Assembly (NCBI RefSeq): GCF_022568835.1
Contig: NZ_JAKZHV010000001.1
Coordinates: forward strand, 62,001-126,000
Source: Arsenicicoccus piscis
Lineage (GTDB): Bacteria; Actinomycetota; Actinomycetes; Actinomycetales; Dermatophilaceae
Direction: 5' to 3'
Length of the DNA stretch: 64,000 bases
Positions 27,201-35,670 of this stretch are shown in pieces (the first letter of the stretch is position 1; each line of letters begins with the position of its first letter). The notes beneath the pieces were generated by a model, which was not told the origin of the DNA, did not search any database, and worked only from the letters and a program-made list of their open reading frames with translations. A program made the position numbers and the translations under genes.

Positions 27201-28030
27201 ATGCCATCACTGATGTCCAGGATCGCCCTGCCGCTCTTCCTGCGCGCCACGCGTGCGAACCGTGCCTACCGGACCGAGGAGGGCGCCCGGGAACGGCTAG
27301 CCGACGTGACCACCCGGCCGCGGTCCTACGGGCCACCGCGGTTGCTGCGCAAGGACATTCGCTTCGAGGTGGAGCAGGTCGACGGCTGGCCGGTCTACAC
27401 GGTGCTGCCGGCGTCGGGGCAGCCGCGAGGCGGGCTGGTCTAAGCGCACGGGGGTGGGTGGCACCGGCAGATCGTCCGCCAGCACTGGGAGCTGTGCGCC
27501 CAGCTCGCGGCGCAGGCCCAGGTTGCGGTGACCGTCCCGATCTACCCGTTGGTGCCCTACGGGACGGCGGCGGAGGTGGTGCCGCGCTTCGCCGACCTCG
27601 TGATGGCGAGCGAGCAGCGCTGGGGCACAACGGTGCTCGCGGGGGACTCGGCCGGCGGTCAGATCGCCCTCTCGGCCGCGATCCTGCTGCGCGACAGAGA
27701 CGGCCGCGTCCTCCCCCGGACCATCCTGATCGCTCCGCCCTGGACCTGTCGCTGTCCAACCCGCAGATCGACGAGGTGCTCCCCCACGACCCCTGGCTCT
27801 GCCGCGAGGGGACGCGCGTGTTCATCGACCTGTGGCGCCGCGAGCTGCCCGTCGACGACCCGCTGGTGAGCCCGCTCGCCGGTGACCTGACGGGGCTGGG
27901 ACCGATCAGCCTCTACGCCGGGACCCGGGACATCCTGTGGCCCGACGCCCGGCTGCTGGTCACCCGGGCCCGGGAGGCGGGGGTCGACATCGACTACCAC
28001 GAGCAGGCGGACCTCCTGCACGTGACCATG
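27201..28030 (+). pseudogene. Alpha/beta-hydrolase esterase, multiply broken
   Basis: HSL/acetyl-esterase-type gene. It starts MPSLMSRIALPLFLRATRAN; TAA at 27441-27443 replaces a Tyr codon of the oxyanion-hole strand (text reads GGLV, stop, AHGGGW). The same frame continues with VTVPIYPLVPYG and the nucleophile elbow LAGDSAGGQIALSAA. Near 27735 a frameshift moves to LDLSLSNPQIDEVLPHDPWL, then LYAGTRDILWPDA (catalytic Asp region) and EQADLLHV (catalytic His). The last residues are lost. At least two lesions make this a true pseudogene rather than a reading error. Confidence 0.85.
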
Positions 28031-28094
28031 AGGGCTACCCCGGCGATAACGAGCACCACCGCGTTGCCGAGGAAGAGCCTCCAGAAGACACTCA

Positions 28095-28895
28095 TCAGGC
28101 GCCGGGCTCACCCTGCTGCTCGTCCTGCCCCTGCTGCTCCGCCAACGCCTCGGCGAGGTAGCGAATCGCGTTGACCGCGCAGGGGAAGCCCATGTAGGGG
28201 AAGCCCTGGATCAGCGCCGCGATGACGCGCTCCGGGCTGTTGCCGGCCCGCAGCACGCCCCGCACGTGCGAGCGCAGCTGCGGCTCCAGACCGAGGGTGG
28301 CGAGCGACACCAGCACGAGCAGCTCGCGCAGGGCCAGGTCCAGCCCCGAGCGGGTGTAGAAGTCTCCGAACAGCAGCCCGGTCAGCAGCTCGGCAGTGGT
28401 CTCGCCGTAGCCGTCGGGCAGCGTCGCCAGCGACTGCGCCATGCGGTCGCCGTAGAGGTGGTGCTGGATCTCGCGGCCGCGCGCGATCCGGTCCGCGTCG
28501 TCGACCTGCCCCTGGTCCGGCAGCGGCAGCTGCACGCCCTGCGCCGTGAGCACCTCGTCGACCACCCCGACGGCGTTGAGGGTGCGCGGGAACCCCACGA
28601 TCGGGGCCAGCTGGTAGACCGCCTCGCGCAGCTGCACGGGCGTCACCCCCACGCGCAGCGCCGCGGCGCAGTGCGCCTTCAGCTGAGGCAGGGTCTGCAG
28701 CGTGGCGAGCACCGTGACCGTGACCAGCTCGCGCGTCTGGTCGTCCAGGTCCCCGATCGCGAACACGTCACCGAAGATCACCGTCCGCAGGATCCGCCCC
28801 AGCTCGGGGTCCGGGTGCGGTGCGGTCGTGTCACGCTCCCCGAACAGGCGGCGGTAGACCTCTTCGGAGCTCTCGAGACGGCTCGGCTCGGTCAT
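28095..28895 (-). CDS. Carboxymuconolactone-decarboxylase-family protein, two domains
   Basis: Protein of 266 residues with two tandem CMD (AhpD-like) domains: FAIGDLDDQTRELVTVTVLA, TLPQLKAHCAAALRVGVTP in the first and DFYTRSGLDLALRELLVLVS, EPQLRSHVRGVLRAGNSPE in the second. The catalytic CxxC of AhpD is absent, so a peroxidase role is unlikely; gamma-carboxymuconolactone decarboxylase-like or unknown lactone chemistry remains. ATG 28895 is preferred; a GTG five codons upstream is possible. Confidence 0.85.
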   Translation of the reverse strand: MTEPSRLESSEEVYRRLFGERDTTAPHPDPELGRILRTVIFGDVFAIGDLDDQTRELVTVTVLATLQTLPQLKAHCAAALRVGVTPVQLREAVYQLAPIVGFPRTLNAVGVVDEVLTAQGVQLPLPDQGQVDDADRIARGREIQHHLYGDRMAQSLATLPDGYGETTAELLTGLLFGDFYTRSGLDLALRELLVLVSLATLGLEPQLRSHVRGVLRAGNSPERVIAALIQGFPYMGFPCAVNAIRYLAEALAEQQGQDEQQGEPGA

Positions 28896-28976
28896 GGGGT
28901 CTTCTTCCACGGCAGTGCTGTCCAGCCCATCCTCCCCCGAGAGCGCCCCGGGCGCGCAGCCGGGCCGGCGCGGACG

Positions 28977-29369
28977 TCAGAAGTCGAGCGAGCTGGTGTC
29001 GTCGGGCACGTCGACGGCATAGCTGCGCAGGATCTCCAGCGGCACGAACCGCAGCACCGCCTCATTGGTGGCGGCCAGCCGCACCGGCGCCGCCACGCCG
29101 GACTGGTGCGCCAGCAGCCAGTTGTGCACGGTCACGCACCAGGTGTCACCCGGGTGCAGACCCGCGAAGCCGTGCTGGTGCTGCGGCGTCGTGAGGTCGT
29201 TGCCGATCGAGCGCTGGTGCTCGAGGAACTCGGCGGTGACGACCGCGCAGATCGAGTGGTGACCGAGGTCCTCGGGGCCGACGGTGCAGGTCGCGTCGCG
29301 GTAGAAGCCCGTGATCGGGTCGCGCCCGCACTCGTCGAGCTCTCCACCGAGGACGTTCCGCTGCGTCAT
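28977..29369 (-). CDS. DUF2237-family protein
   Basis: Protein of 130 residues with the family signature: MTQRNVLGGELDECGRDPIT, GFYRDATCTVGPEDLGHH, ICAVVTAEFLEHQRS, GNDLTTP and LHPGDTWCVTVHNWLLA. Function of the family is not established; two conserved Cys and several His/Asp suggest a metal site. It lies just downstream of the transketolase genes on the same strand. Confidence 0.88.
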   Translation of the reverse strand: MTQRNVLGGELDECGRDPITGFYRDATCTVGPEDLGHHSICAVVTAEFLEHQRSIGNDLTTPQHQHGFAGLHPGDTWCVTVHNWLLAHQSGVAAPVRLAATNEAVLRFVPLEILRSYAVDVPDDTSSLDF

Positions 29370-29414
29370 GGGGGCCAGTATGCCTGGGCTGGTCGAGACT
29401 CGTCTGGCGGGACC

Positions 29415-30289
29415 TCACAGCCAGGCGCGGATGCGCTCGGCGAGCCGCGGCCCGGTCAGTCCGTGCGCCTCGGCGTGCTCGCGTGGCGACCCGTAGTGGC
29501 GCACCTCCTCGTGGCGCGTGCCCATCGACAGCAGCCGGTGCGGGCGGTCGGCCAGAGCCGCGCTCACGGCGTGCGCGGAGGTGCCCTCGTGCCACGGCTC
29601 GACCACGACGACGTCCTGACCGACGTTGCCGCGCAACGTCTCCTCGTCGAGGGGCAGGACCTGCGTCGTGTAGAGCACGGTGGCGTCGAGCCCGTCGGCC
29701 GCCGCCAGCGTCGCGTCGAGCACGTGGCCGAGCGCCAGCAGCGTCGGCCCACCACCTCGGCGCACGACGTGCAGGGTCGGACCAGCCTTGTGGGAGAGGG
29801 TGTTTCGCAACCCGGTGACGCGGACGTAGTGCAGCCCGGTGTCGGGCAACGCCAGGCGCAAGGTGACGTCCACCTCCTCCGCGGTCGAGGGAGCGTGGAT
29901 CGTGATGCCCGGGATCGTGGACATCAGCGCGACGTCACCGGGCGACTGGTGGGTGCGCCCGACGGAGGCCATGTCGTAGGACCCGCCCGAGCTGACGAGC
30001 ACTCCCCCGACGCCCTGGTGCGCGAGGTCCAGCTTGATCTGCTCGAACGCCCGCTCGACGAGGAACGCCGAGAACGTGTGGATCACCGGTCGGATGCCAC
30101 CGAGGGCCAGCCCTCCTCCGGCGCTGACGAGCAGCTGCTCGCGGTGCCGACGTTGATCACCCGCTCGGGGTGGCGCGCGGCGGCGTCGTGGAAGAACTGG
30201 CCCGAGATCTCGGCGAAGACCAGGGCCAGGTCGTCGCGCTCGTCCAGCAGGGCGGTGGTCGTGGCGCCGAGCTGCTCGCGGGAGTCCAT
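29415..30289 (-). pseudogene. Transketolase carboxy-terminal subunit, frameshifted
   Basis: Pyrimidine-binding and carboxy domain of a split transketolase. It begins MDSREQLGATTTALLDERDD, overlapping the stop of the amino-subunit gene (TGATG), and reads to HPERVINVG; there one base is missing (GGCACCGCGAG where GGCATCCGCGAG is expected) and the frame continues as REQLLVSAGGGLALGGIRP, then FSAFLVERAFEQIKLDLAHQ, VVVVEPWHEGTSAHAVSA and LAERIRAWL. Restored, it would be about 291 residues and complete. Without it the amino subunit alone cannot form the active site. Confidence 0.85.
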
Positions 30290-30972
30290 CACTTGTCCTC
30301 CACCTGCGCGACGACGGCGACGAGCGCGTGCGGTTCGCGATGGCGTAGCGCGGCCCGCAGCTGGCCGTGGTCGCGGCCGTCGACCGTCGTTGTGTGCCAA
30401 CCGTTGGTCGCGAATCGTGCTGCCATGCGGCCTCTGACGGCGTACGACGAGGAGTTGTTGTCGATCGCCACCACCGTGAAGTTGGCGAGTCCCACGCCCG
30501 CGGCGTACTCGATCGCCTCCGCGTTCGACCCCTCGTCGAGCTCGGCGTCGCCGACGAGGACGACGACCCGCGCCGGGCTGCGCCGGATGCGCAGGGCGTG
30601 CGCGGTCCCCACCGCGAGCGGGAGTCCGTGGCCGAGCGAACCGCTGGAGATCTCTACCCCCGGCACGAGCGTGCGGTCGGGGTGGAAGCCGAGCGGCGAC
30701 TCGTAGGTGCCGAACTCGTCGAGCCACTCCCGGGGGAAGTAGCCGTGGGCGGCCAGCACGGCGTAGTAGGCCATGGGGCCGTGCCCCTTGCTGAGGTAGA
30801 ACCTGTCCCGGTCGGGGTCGTCGAGCCGGTCCGGAGAGACGTCCAGCACGTCCTCGTAGAGCACGTGGAGCACGTCGAGCGTCGAGGTGGCGGCCACCGA
30901 GTGCTTCTCGTCACCGGTCAGCCGCGTCATCAGGTGCAGGATCTCGTCGAGATCGCTGGTGATCTGCGTCAT
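30289..30972 (-). CDS. Transketolase amino-terminal subunit
   Basis: Thiamin-pyrophosphate-binding half of a split transketolase, 227 residues. Visible are YLSKGHGPMAYYAVLAAHG, the GSLGHGLPLAVGTAHAL loop and the TPP motif VGDAELDEGSNAEAIEYAA with NNSSS. Such two-gene transketolases act in nonoxidative pentose phosphate reactions or related C2 transfers. It sits under a MerR-type promoter so close that the message may start at the ATG. The partner gene is frameshifted. Confidence 0.9.
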   Translation of the reverse strand: MTQITSDLDEILHLMTRLTGDEKHSVAATSTLDVLHVLYEDVLDVSPDRLDDPDRDRFYLSKGHGPMAYYAVLAAHGYFPREWLDEFGTYESPLGFHPDRTLVPGVEISSGSLGHGLPLAVGTAHALRIRRSPARVVVLVGDAELDEGSNAEAIEYAAGVGLANFTVVAIDNNSSSYAVRGRMAARFATNGWHTTTVDGRDHGQLRAALRHREPHALVAVVAQVEDK

Positions 30973-30979
30973 GCCAGCA

Positions 30980-31010
30980 ACTGTCGGACCTCAAGCGCAC
31001 TTGAGGTCAA
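30980..31010 (-). promoter_or_regulatory. MerR-type promoter and palindromic operator of the transketolase genes
   Basis: On the minus strand TTGACC (31005-31010), a 19-base spacer and GACAGT (30980-30985) form a MerR-style promoter. The spacer is nearly filled by a perfect palindrome, GACCTCAAG / CTTGAGGTC around a four-base centre (30987-31008). The start codon lies about seven bases past the -10, so the transcript is probably leaderless. No MerR gene adjoins it; the regulator must be elsewhere. Confidence 0.75.
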
Positions 31011-31023
31011 CCCCCTTGCTGGA

Positions 31024-31866
31024 TCACGTCTGGCGCAACCCGCGACAGCGTTTCTCGGCCTCGACGGGGACGACGTTGCGCCGCACCAGCTCTCGGACTG
31101 CACGCAGCGCCACCCCTCGCTGGTCGTAGACCTCGTGGGTCACCAGCGCGAGGTGGCGCAGCTGCTCGTCGTCGAGGCGGTCGAGCCGGGTGAGGTCTCG
31201 GACGTAGAGCACGTCGGCCTCGACCAGCTGACGCGCCCGCTCCTCGTCCGGGTCGGCCCACTGCACCGGGGCGATCGGCCAGGTCTTGGTGGTGACGAAT
31301 CCCTGGGGCACGAAACCCTGCTCACGCAGCTCGAGGTCTACGTCGGCAAAGGTGGGCTGGTCGCGGTACAGCCGATGGAAGCCCACCTCGACCTGGATCG
31401 TCGTCGTCTGCGCCAGCCTGCTCCGCCCACCGCAGAACACCATCAGCTCGGCGCCCTGCACGTCGATCTTGAGGTGGTCCATCCACTCGATCTCGTGGAC
31501 GTCGTCCAACCGCGTCGTCGGCAGCGTCACGCGCTCGACGACCGTTGCCAGCCTGGGGAAGTCGACGAGCAGCTCCAGCTGCGCCGGGTCGGGCTCGTAG
31601 AGGCTGGAGAAGCCCGACGACGCGCAGACGTGCAGGGTGTGGGAGCCGCCGTCACCGATGGCGTACGGCAGGTAGCGCTCGAGCTCGCCTGCGGCCGACC
31701 GCAGTCGCTCGAGCGCCTCCTGCTGCGGCTCGAATCCCGTGACGCGACAGAGCCCGTCGCGCAGCATGGCCAGGTAGGGCGGCTCGTCCTCCAGCGGGTT
31801 GGCCCCGATGTCGACGACCTCAGTGAGCCGCTTTGGACCCAACAGGTCGATGAGCCGATCGGTCAC
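31024..31866 (-). CDS. FkbM-family methyltransferase
   Basis: SAM-dependent methyltransferase of 280 residues, GTG start. FkbM-type features are VVDIGANPLEDEPPYLAML, GFEPQQEALERL, LPYAIGDGGSHTLHVCASSG and DDVHEIEWMDHLKIDVQGAE, the last being the family motif for the acceptor site. Such enzymes often O-methylate sugars or secondary metabolites. It is the third gene of a GTGA-overlapping operon behind a flavin monooxygenase and a membrane protein. Confidence 0.88.
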   Translation of the reverse strand: MTDRLIDLLGPKRLTEVVDIGANPLEDEPPYLAMLRDGLCRVTGFEPQQEALERLRSAAGELERYLPYAIGDGGSHTLHVCASSGFSSLYEPDPAQLELLVDFPRLATVVERVTLPTTRLDDVHEIEWMDHLKIDVQGAELMVFCGGRSRLAQTTTIQVEVGFHRLYRDQPTFADVDLELREQGFVPQGFVTTKTWPIAPVQWADPDEERARQLVEADVLYVRDLTRLDRLDDEQLRHLALVTHEVYDQRGVALRAVRELVRRNVVPVEAEKRCRGLRQT

Positions 31867-32822
31867 GCTGTCTCCTCTGGTCGGCGTCGGGGGATCAGCG
31901 TAAGCGCCGCGCCGACCGCGATCCAGGCCGCCAGCACCAGCCAGGCGTGGGCCGCACCCGCGCCGTCGAAGTAGGCCGCCGAGCGGATGGCCGTGCCGGC
32001 CGCACCGACGGGGAGGTACTGACCGATCTCACCCCAGGGCTGCGGCAGCCAGGCGGGGCCGGTGGCCAGGCCCGAGAGGGGGTTGGCGACGAACAGCATG
32101 AGCACGGCGCCGAGGCCGATCCCGGCCGCTCCGAGGAGGGATCCGAGGCCCACGACCGTGGCCGAGATGGCGGCGATCCCCGCCGCGACGGCGGCCGCGG
32201 TGAGCCAGTAGCTGCCCTCCAGCACGCCGAACCCGAGCTGCAGGATCGCGGTGGCGGCCAGGCCGCCGAGGGCCGAGATCGCCAGCACGCCGGCGAGGCG
32301 ACCGAGGCCGGTGCCCCGGTAGGCGAGGACGAGCGCGGCCGCGGAGGCCATGCCGCCGAAGATGAGCGGCAGCCCGAGGGTGGTCACGGCAGACCCGGCG
32401 GGATCGTCCTGGGGCAGCGGCGCGAGCTCGGAGTAGGTCACGTGCTGCCCGCTCGCGGCGAGGTGGGCGCCAATTCCCTTGAGCAGAGCCGAGTATGGAG
32501 CGCCGGCACCGGCGGCCGTCTGCACGGTCAGGCCGGTGGGTGCCACGGACAGGCCGCCGATGGCCTCTCGGTCCCGGATCGCGTCGGCCGCCTCCTCGGC
32601 GGTGGCGTGGGTGGTGACGTCGAAGGCGCCAGGGCTGGCCTTGCTCAGCATCCCGGCGACCTGCGCGACGGCGGGCGCGGGACCGCTGACCGCCAGGGGG
32701 AGATCCTTCGCCCCGGAGTGCAGGGCCGGCGCTGCGAACGCCAGCAGCATGAGCGCGATGACCGTCGGGATCCCGAGGATGGCGCCGAGCAGGACGCGCG
32801 GGTTGGTGGAGGTGGTGTTCAC
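31863..32822 (-). CDS. Membrane protein, DUF3533 / ABC-2-like
   Basis: Protein of 319 residues, GTG start. An amino-terminal transmembrane helix (about 10-32) is followed by an extracellular domain of about 125 residues (DLPLAVSGPAPAVAQVAGML, TAEEAADAIRDREAIGGLSV) and five or more carboxy-terminal helices. This is the layout of DUF3533 and of YhgE/Pip or ABC-2 permease relatives; no ATPase is nearby. Overlaps both neighbours by GTGA, so all three products are coupled in translation. Possible exporter for the monooxygenase product; inference only. Confidence 0.75.
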   Translation of the reverse strand: MNTTSTNPRVLLGAILGIPTVIALMLLAFAAPALHSGAKDLPLAVSGPAPAVAQVAGMLSKASPGAFDVTTHATAEEAADAIRDREAIGGLSVAPTGLTVQTAAGAGAPYSALLKGIGAHLAASGQHVTYSELAPLPQDDPAGSAVTTLGLPLIFGGMASAAALVLAYRGTGLGRLAGVLAISALGGLAATAILQLGFGVLEGSYWLTAAAVAAGIAAISATVVGLGSLLGAAGIGLGAVLMLFVANPLSGLATGPAWLPQPWGEIGQYLPVGAAGTAIRSAAYFDGAGAAHAWLVLAAWIAVGAALTLIPRRRPEETA

Positions 32823-34138
32823 GAGGAGATTCCTTGTCGCAGAGGGGTTCTGGGCTGGTGGGCGGAGGCGGTTCGACGAGCCCACCGGGGAGCTCGCTCG
32901 GGCCGCACCCCGACGCCGACCAGGAAGGCCGGCACCACGGTGAGCAGCGGCACGCGGCGGACCAGGTCGGGCAGACGCGGAGAGATCTGGGTGATGCGTC
33001 CGTCCAGGACGCGGTCGATGAGCTGGGCGTGCATGATCCGCTGCATGGTCTGGGTGACCACCGTGGGCAGGGTGCGCCGACGCTGGATGCGGCGCAGCAG
33101 CGCGCCCTCCCGGGCGAGCGACGGCGTCCCGGCGAGGTCGCCGCGCAGGAGCGGGCCGGCGAGCAGCCGAGCGGCCGCCACGCCGTCCTGGACAGCCAGG
33201 TTGACGCCGACCCCACCGACCGGTGACATGGCGTGCGCCGCGTCCCCGATGCACAGGACGCCACGGTCGTGCCAGCGCCGGAGACGGTCTACGCGAACGT
33301 CGAGATGCTTGACGTCGTCCATGGAGTCGACGCGCTGCACGTCGTCGGCGAGCTCGGGGAGCGCAGCGGCGATCTCGGCGCGGAAGGACTCGATCCCGGC
33401 GGCTCGCAGCTGCTGGTCGGTGCCCTTCGGCCCGAGGTAGGCGATCTGGGCGTAGCCGTTGCGGGGGATGCCGATGAGCACCCGGCCCTTGCCGATGCGG
33501 GGCAGCAGGGTCTCGGGCAGGGCGTGCGACGTGGGCACCCGGAACCACCACGTGTCGAAGCGGACCGGCAGCTCGCGGCTGGGCAGGCTCGACGCCTGGC
33601 GGACGACGGACCACCTTCCGTCACAAGCGATCACGAGGTCGGCGAGCATCCGACTCGGCCCCTGCGGTGCGTCGTAGTCGACGCCCACGACCCGGCCGTC
33701 CCGGCGGACGACGCCGGTGACCTCGTGCTCCATCCGCAGGTCGAAGGTCGGCTCCTCCTGACCGGCGTCGGCCAGCAGGTCCAGGAAGTCCCACTGCGGG
33801 ACCATCGCGATGTACTTGTGGCGCAACGGAAGTCGCCCGAAGTCAGCCACCGTGACCTGCGTGCCGTCCGACGCCGGCAGCTGAGCGCGGCGAATCTTGC
33901 TGTGCGGCAACGCGTCGAACCGCTCGAACAGCCCGAGGTCGTCCAGCAGCGTCATCGTGGACGGGTGGACCGTGTCACCCCGGAAGTCCCGCAGGAAGTC
34001 GGCGTGCTTCTCCAGGACGGTGACCTGCACCCCGGCGCGGGCGAGGAGCAGCCCGAGGACCATGCCGGCCGGACCGCCCCCGACGACCACGCAGGTCGTC
34101 CTCGTGGTGACGCGATCCCGAATCGAGCTGGTGCTCAT
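32819..34138 (-). CDS. FAD-dependent aromatic monooxygenase
   Basis: Class A flavoprotein hydroxylase of 439 residues. It shows the dinucleotide fold TCVVVGGGPAGMVLGLLLAR, the DG motif VIACDGRWSVVR and the second FAD motif [20 protein letters not shown]. The carboxy end (about residue 395 on) is basic and divergent. It reads away from a TetR gene across a 30-bp palindrome and is the first gene of a three-gene operon, a common form for inducible inactivation of an aromatic antibiotic or phenolic compound. Confidence 0.92.
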   Translation of the reverse strand: MSTSSIRDRVTTRTTCVVVGGGPAGMVLGLLLARAGVQVTVLEKHADFLRDFRGDTVHPSTMTLLDDLGLFERFDALPHSKIRRAQLPASDGTQVTVADFGRLPLRHKYIAMVPQWDFLDLLADAGQEEPTFDLRMEHEVTGVVRRDGRVVGVDYDAPQGPSRMLADLVIACDGRWSVVRQASSLPSRELPVRFDTWWFRVPTSHALPETLLPRIGKGRVLIGIPRNGYAQIAYLGPKGTDQQLRAAGIESFRAEIAAALPELADDVQRVDSMDDVKHLDVRVDRLRRWHDRGVLCIGDAAHAMSPVGGVGVNLAVQDGVAAARLLAGPLLRGDLAGTPSLAREGALLRRIQRRRTLPTVVTQTMQRIMHAQLIDRVLDGRITQISPRLPDLVRRVPLLTVVPAFLVGVGVRPERAPRWARRTASAHQPRTPLRQGISS

Positions 34139-34178
34139 GGCTCCCCCCTCCTCGACAGGCTGACTCTCTCGGCTGATA

Positions 34179-34208
34179 TCCACAACTGTAGAACTCTACA
34201 TTTGTGGA
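34179..34208. promoter_or_regulatory. TetR operator, 30-bp palindrome
   Basis: TCCACAACTGTAGA (34179-34192), two central bases, then TCTACATTTGTGGA (34195-34208): arms of 14 bases with a single mismatch. It lies 41 bases upstream of the monooxygenase ATG and 50 bases upstream of the TetR ATG, so one site can repress both divergent promoters. It is the strongest operator-like sequence in the window. Confidence 0.88.
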
Positions 34209-34258
34209 AGTCAACGCTTGCGGCATACTGGCGGGACACGGGTGCTGGAGGGAGTGCG

Positions 34259-34900
34259 ATGAGCGTCGACACGAAGGGCAGGACCGGGCGCCGGCCGGGA
34301 CCGGTCTCGACGAGGGACTCGATCCTCGACGCGGCGCGCGAGCAGTTCACCCAGCACGGCTTCAAGGGCGCCACGCTGCGGGCAATCGCCGGGCAGGCGG
34401 GGGTGGACCCGGGGCTGATCCGTCACTTCTTCGGCGACAAGGAGGGCTTGTTCGTCGCCTCTCTCGAGCTGCCGCGGGAGGCGCTGGACGCCGTGCGCGG
34501 CTCGGCCGAGGGCCCGCCGGAGCAGTGGGGAGAACGGTTGACCCGGGGCTACCTCAGCCTCTGGGAGGACCCCGAGACGGCCGCTCCGCTGCGGGCGCTC
34601 GTGGTCTCCGCCTTCGCGAACGAGCTGGCCCTGACCCAGCTCCGCGACTTCCTCACGCGCTCCGTGCTCGCGGACATGGCCCCGCTCCTCCCCCAGGACC
34701 AGCCCGGTCTACGCCTCGCATCGGCCATGACCCACCTCGTCGGCACCGCGCTCGGCCGCTACCTGCTGCGGATCCCCCCGATGGTGGAGCCCAGCCTGGA
34801 CGAGATCGTCGCGCTCGTCTCCCCCGCGGTCCAGGGCTACCTCACCGGACGCCTCCCGGAGAGCCTAGCGTCAGGTTCGGTCAAAACCACTGTCCCGTAG
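34259..34900 (+). CDS. TetR-family regulator
   Basis: TetR repressor of 213 residues. DNA-binding domain: RDSILDAAREQFTQHGFKGA, TLRAIAGQAGVDPGLIRHFF, GDKEGLF; the carboxy domain is of the TetR_C_7/17 kind with ALVVSAFANELALTQLRDFL and SAMTHLVGTALGRYLLRIPP. ATG at 34259 follows GGAGGGAGTGCG. It most likely represses itself and the divergent flavin monooxygenase operon through the palindrome between them. It overlaps the 3' end of the convergent phosphotransferase pseudogene by 20 bases. Confidence 0.93.
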   Translation: MSVDTKGRTGRRPGPVSTRDSILDAAREQFTQHGFKGATLRAIAGQAGVDPGLIRHFFGDKEGLFVASLELPREALDAVRGSAEGPPEQWGERLTRGYLSLWEDPETAAPLRALVVSAFANELALTQLRDFLTRSVLADMAPLLPQDQPGLRLASAMTHLVGTALGRYLLRIPPMVEPSLDEIVALVSPAVQGYLTGRLPESLASGSVKTTVP

Positions 34901-35670
34901 AGCGATTCGCGCGCTCGCGCAGGTCGGCCGCGATGCGTGCCTGGTAGGCCCCGAACCAGTCTCCGTCGGCGCGCAGCTCTGTGGCCAGGCATCCGACGGT
35001 GAAGCGGAGGCGGTAGCCCCGCACCGCCTCTGGCGAGGTCGTCGATGGGATGTCCGGCCGAGGCGTCACCCCAGTCGAGGAGAGCCGCGAGAGCGGCGCC
35101 GTGGGTGCGCAGATGCACGTCCTTCAGGTCGCCGTGCAGCAGGCGCGGCTCACCGCGGTACGCCGGGATCGCAGCCACGGCACGCTGCACGGCCGAGGCA
35201 TCGGTCGCGCTCAGCAGCCCTGCTGACACGACATCTCTCAGCTCGGCGTCCAGGCCTCGGTGCAGCACGTCGGCCCACGACGTCGCGGGGTCGCTGGGCG
35301 GGCCGAAGTGGTCAGCCCGGTGCTGGTGCAGCTCGCTCACAGCGGGACCGGCTGTGCGTCGGGCCTGCGCGTCGCCCGCCGGCTCACCGTCCACCCAGCG
35401 GAGGATCAGCCAGGGCAGGCCATCGAGATCGCCCGAAGCCAGCAGCGCAGCGGTCGGGACGGAGGGTGCGGCGGCCAGGGTCGACAAGGCGGTGGTCTCG
35501 TTAATCCAGTCGTGCTCCGGGCAGGTCTTCATGACCATCGGGCCCGTGCCAGTGTCTACGCGGTAGGAGCGGTTGGTGACCGATCCAGCCATCTCCACGA
35601 CCGATGTCACCGGCTCCCCGAGCTCACGCTCGACCAGGCGAGACACATCGTTCGGCTCGACCAAAGTCAC
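34881..35670 (-). pseudogene. Aminoglycoside-phosphotransferase-like kinase, frameshifted
   Basis: APH/choline-kinase-fold gene. GTG start, then SVTNRSYRVDTGTGPMVMKT (ATP-binding strand with Lys), LPWLILRWVDGEPAG, the Brenner motif LLHGDLKDVHLRTHGAALA and DFG-equivalent ALLDWGDASAGHPIDDLA. One extra G near 35035 then breaks the frame; skipping it gives AVRGYRLRFTVGCLATELRA and DWFGAYQARIAADLRE. The restored product is about 262 residues. Substrate unknown, not necessarily an antibiotic. A single indel leaves sequencing error possible. Confidence 0.8.

Noticed and set aside
28095-28895. AhpD-type alkylhydroperoxidase
   Set aside because: The CxxC redox pair required for AhpD is missing in both domains.
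16946-31010. One common MerR regulon for the SDR promoter and the transketolase promoter
   Set aside because: Both have 19-bp spacers, but the SDR promoter lacks the GACCTCAAG/CTTGAGGTC palindrome, so a common regulator is not supported.
32029-33264. Alternative long frame across the membrane-protein and monooxygenase genes
   Set aside because: It crosses two well-supported coupled genes in another frame and consists of Arg/Pro/Ala-rich shadow sequence.
34881-35670. Aminoglycoside resistance gene
   Set aside because: The APH fold covers many small-molecule kinases; the reading frame is broken and nothing shows aminoglycoside specificity.
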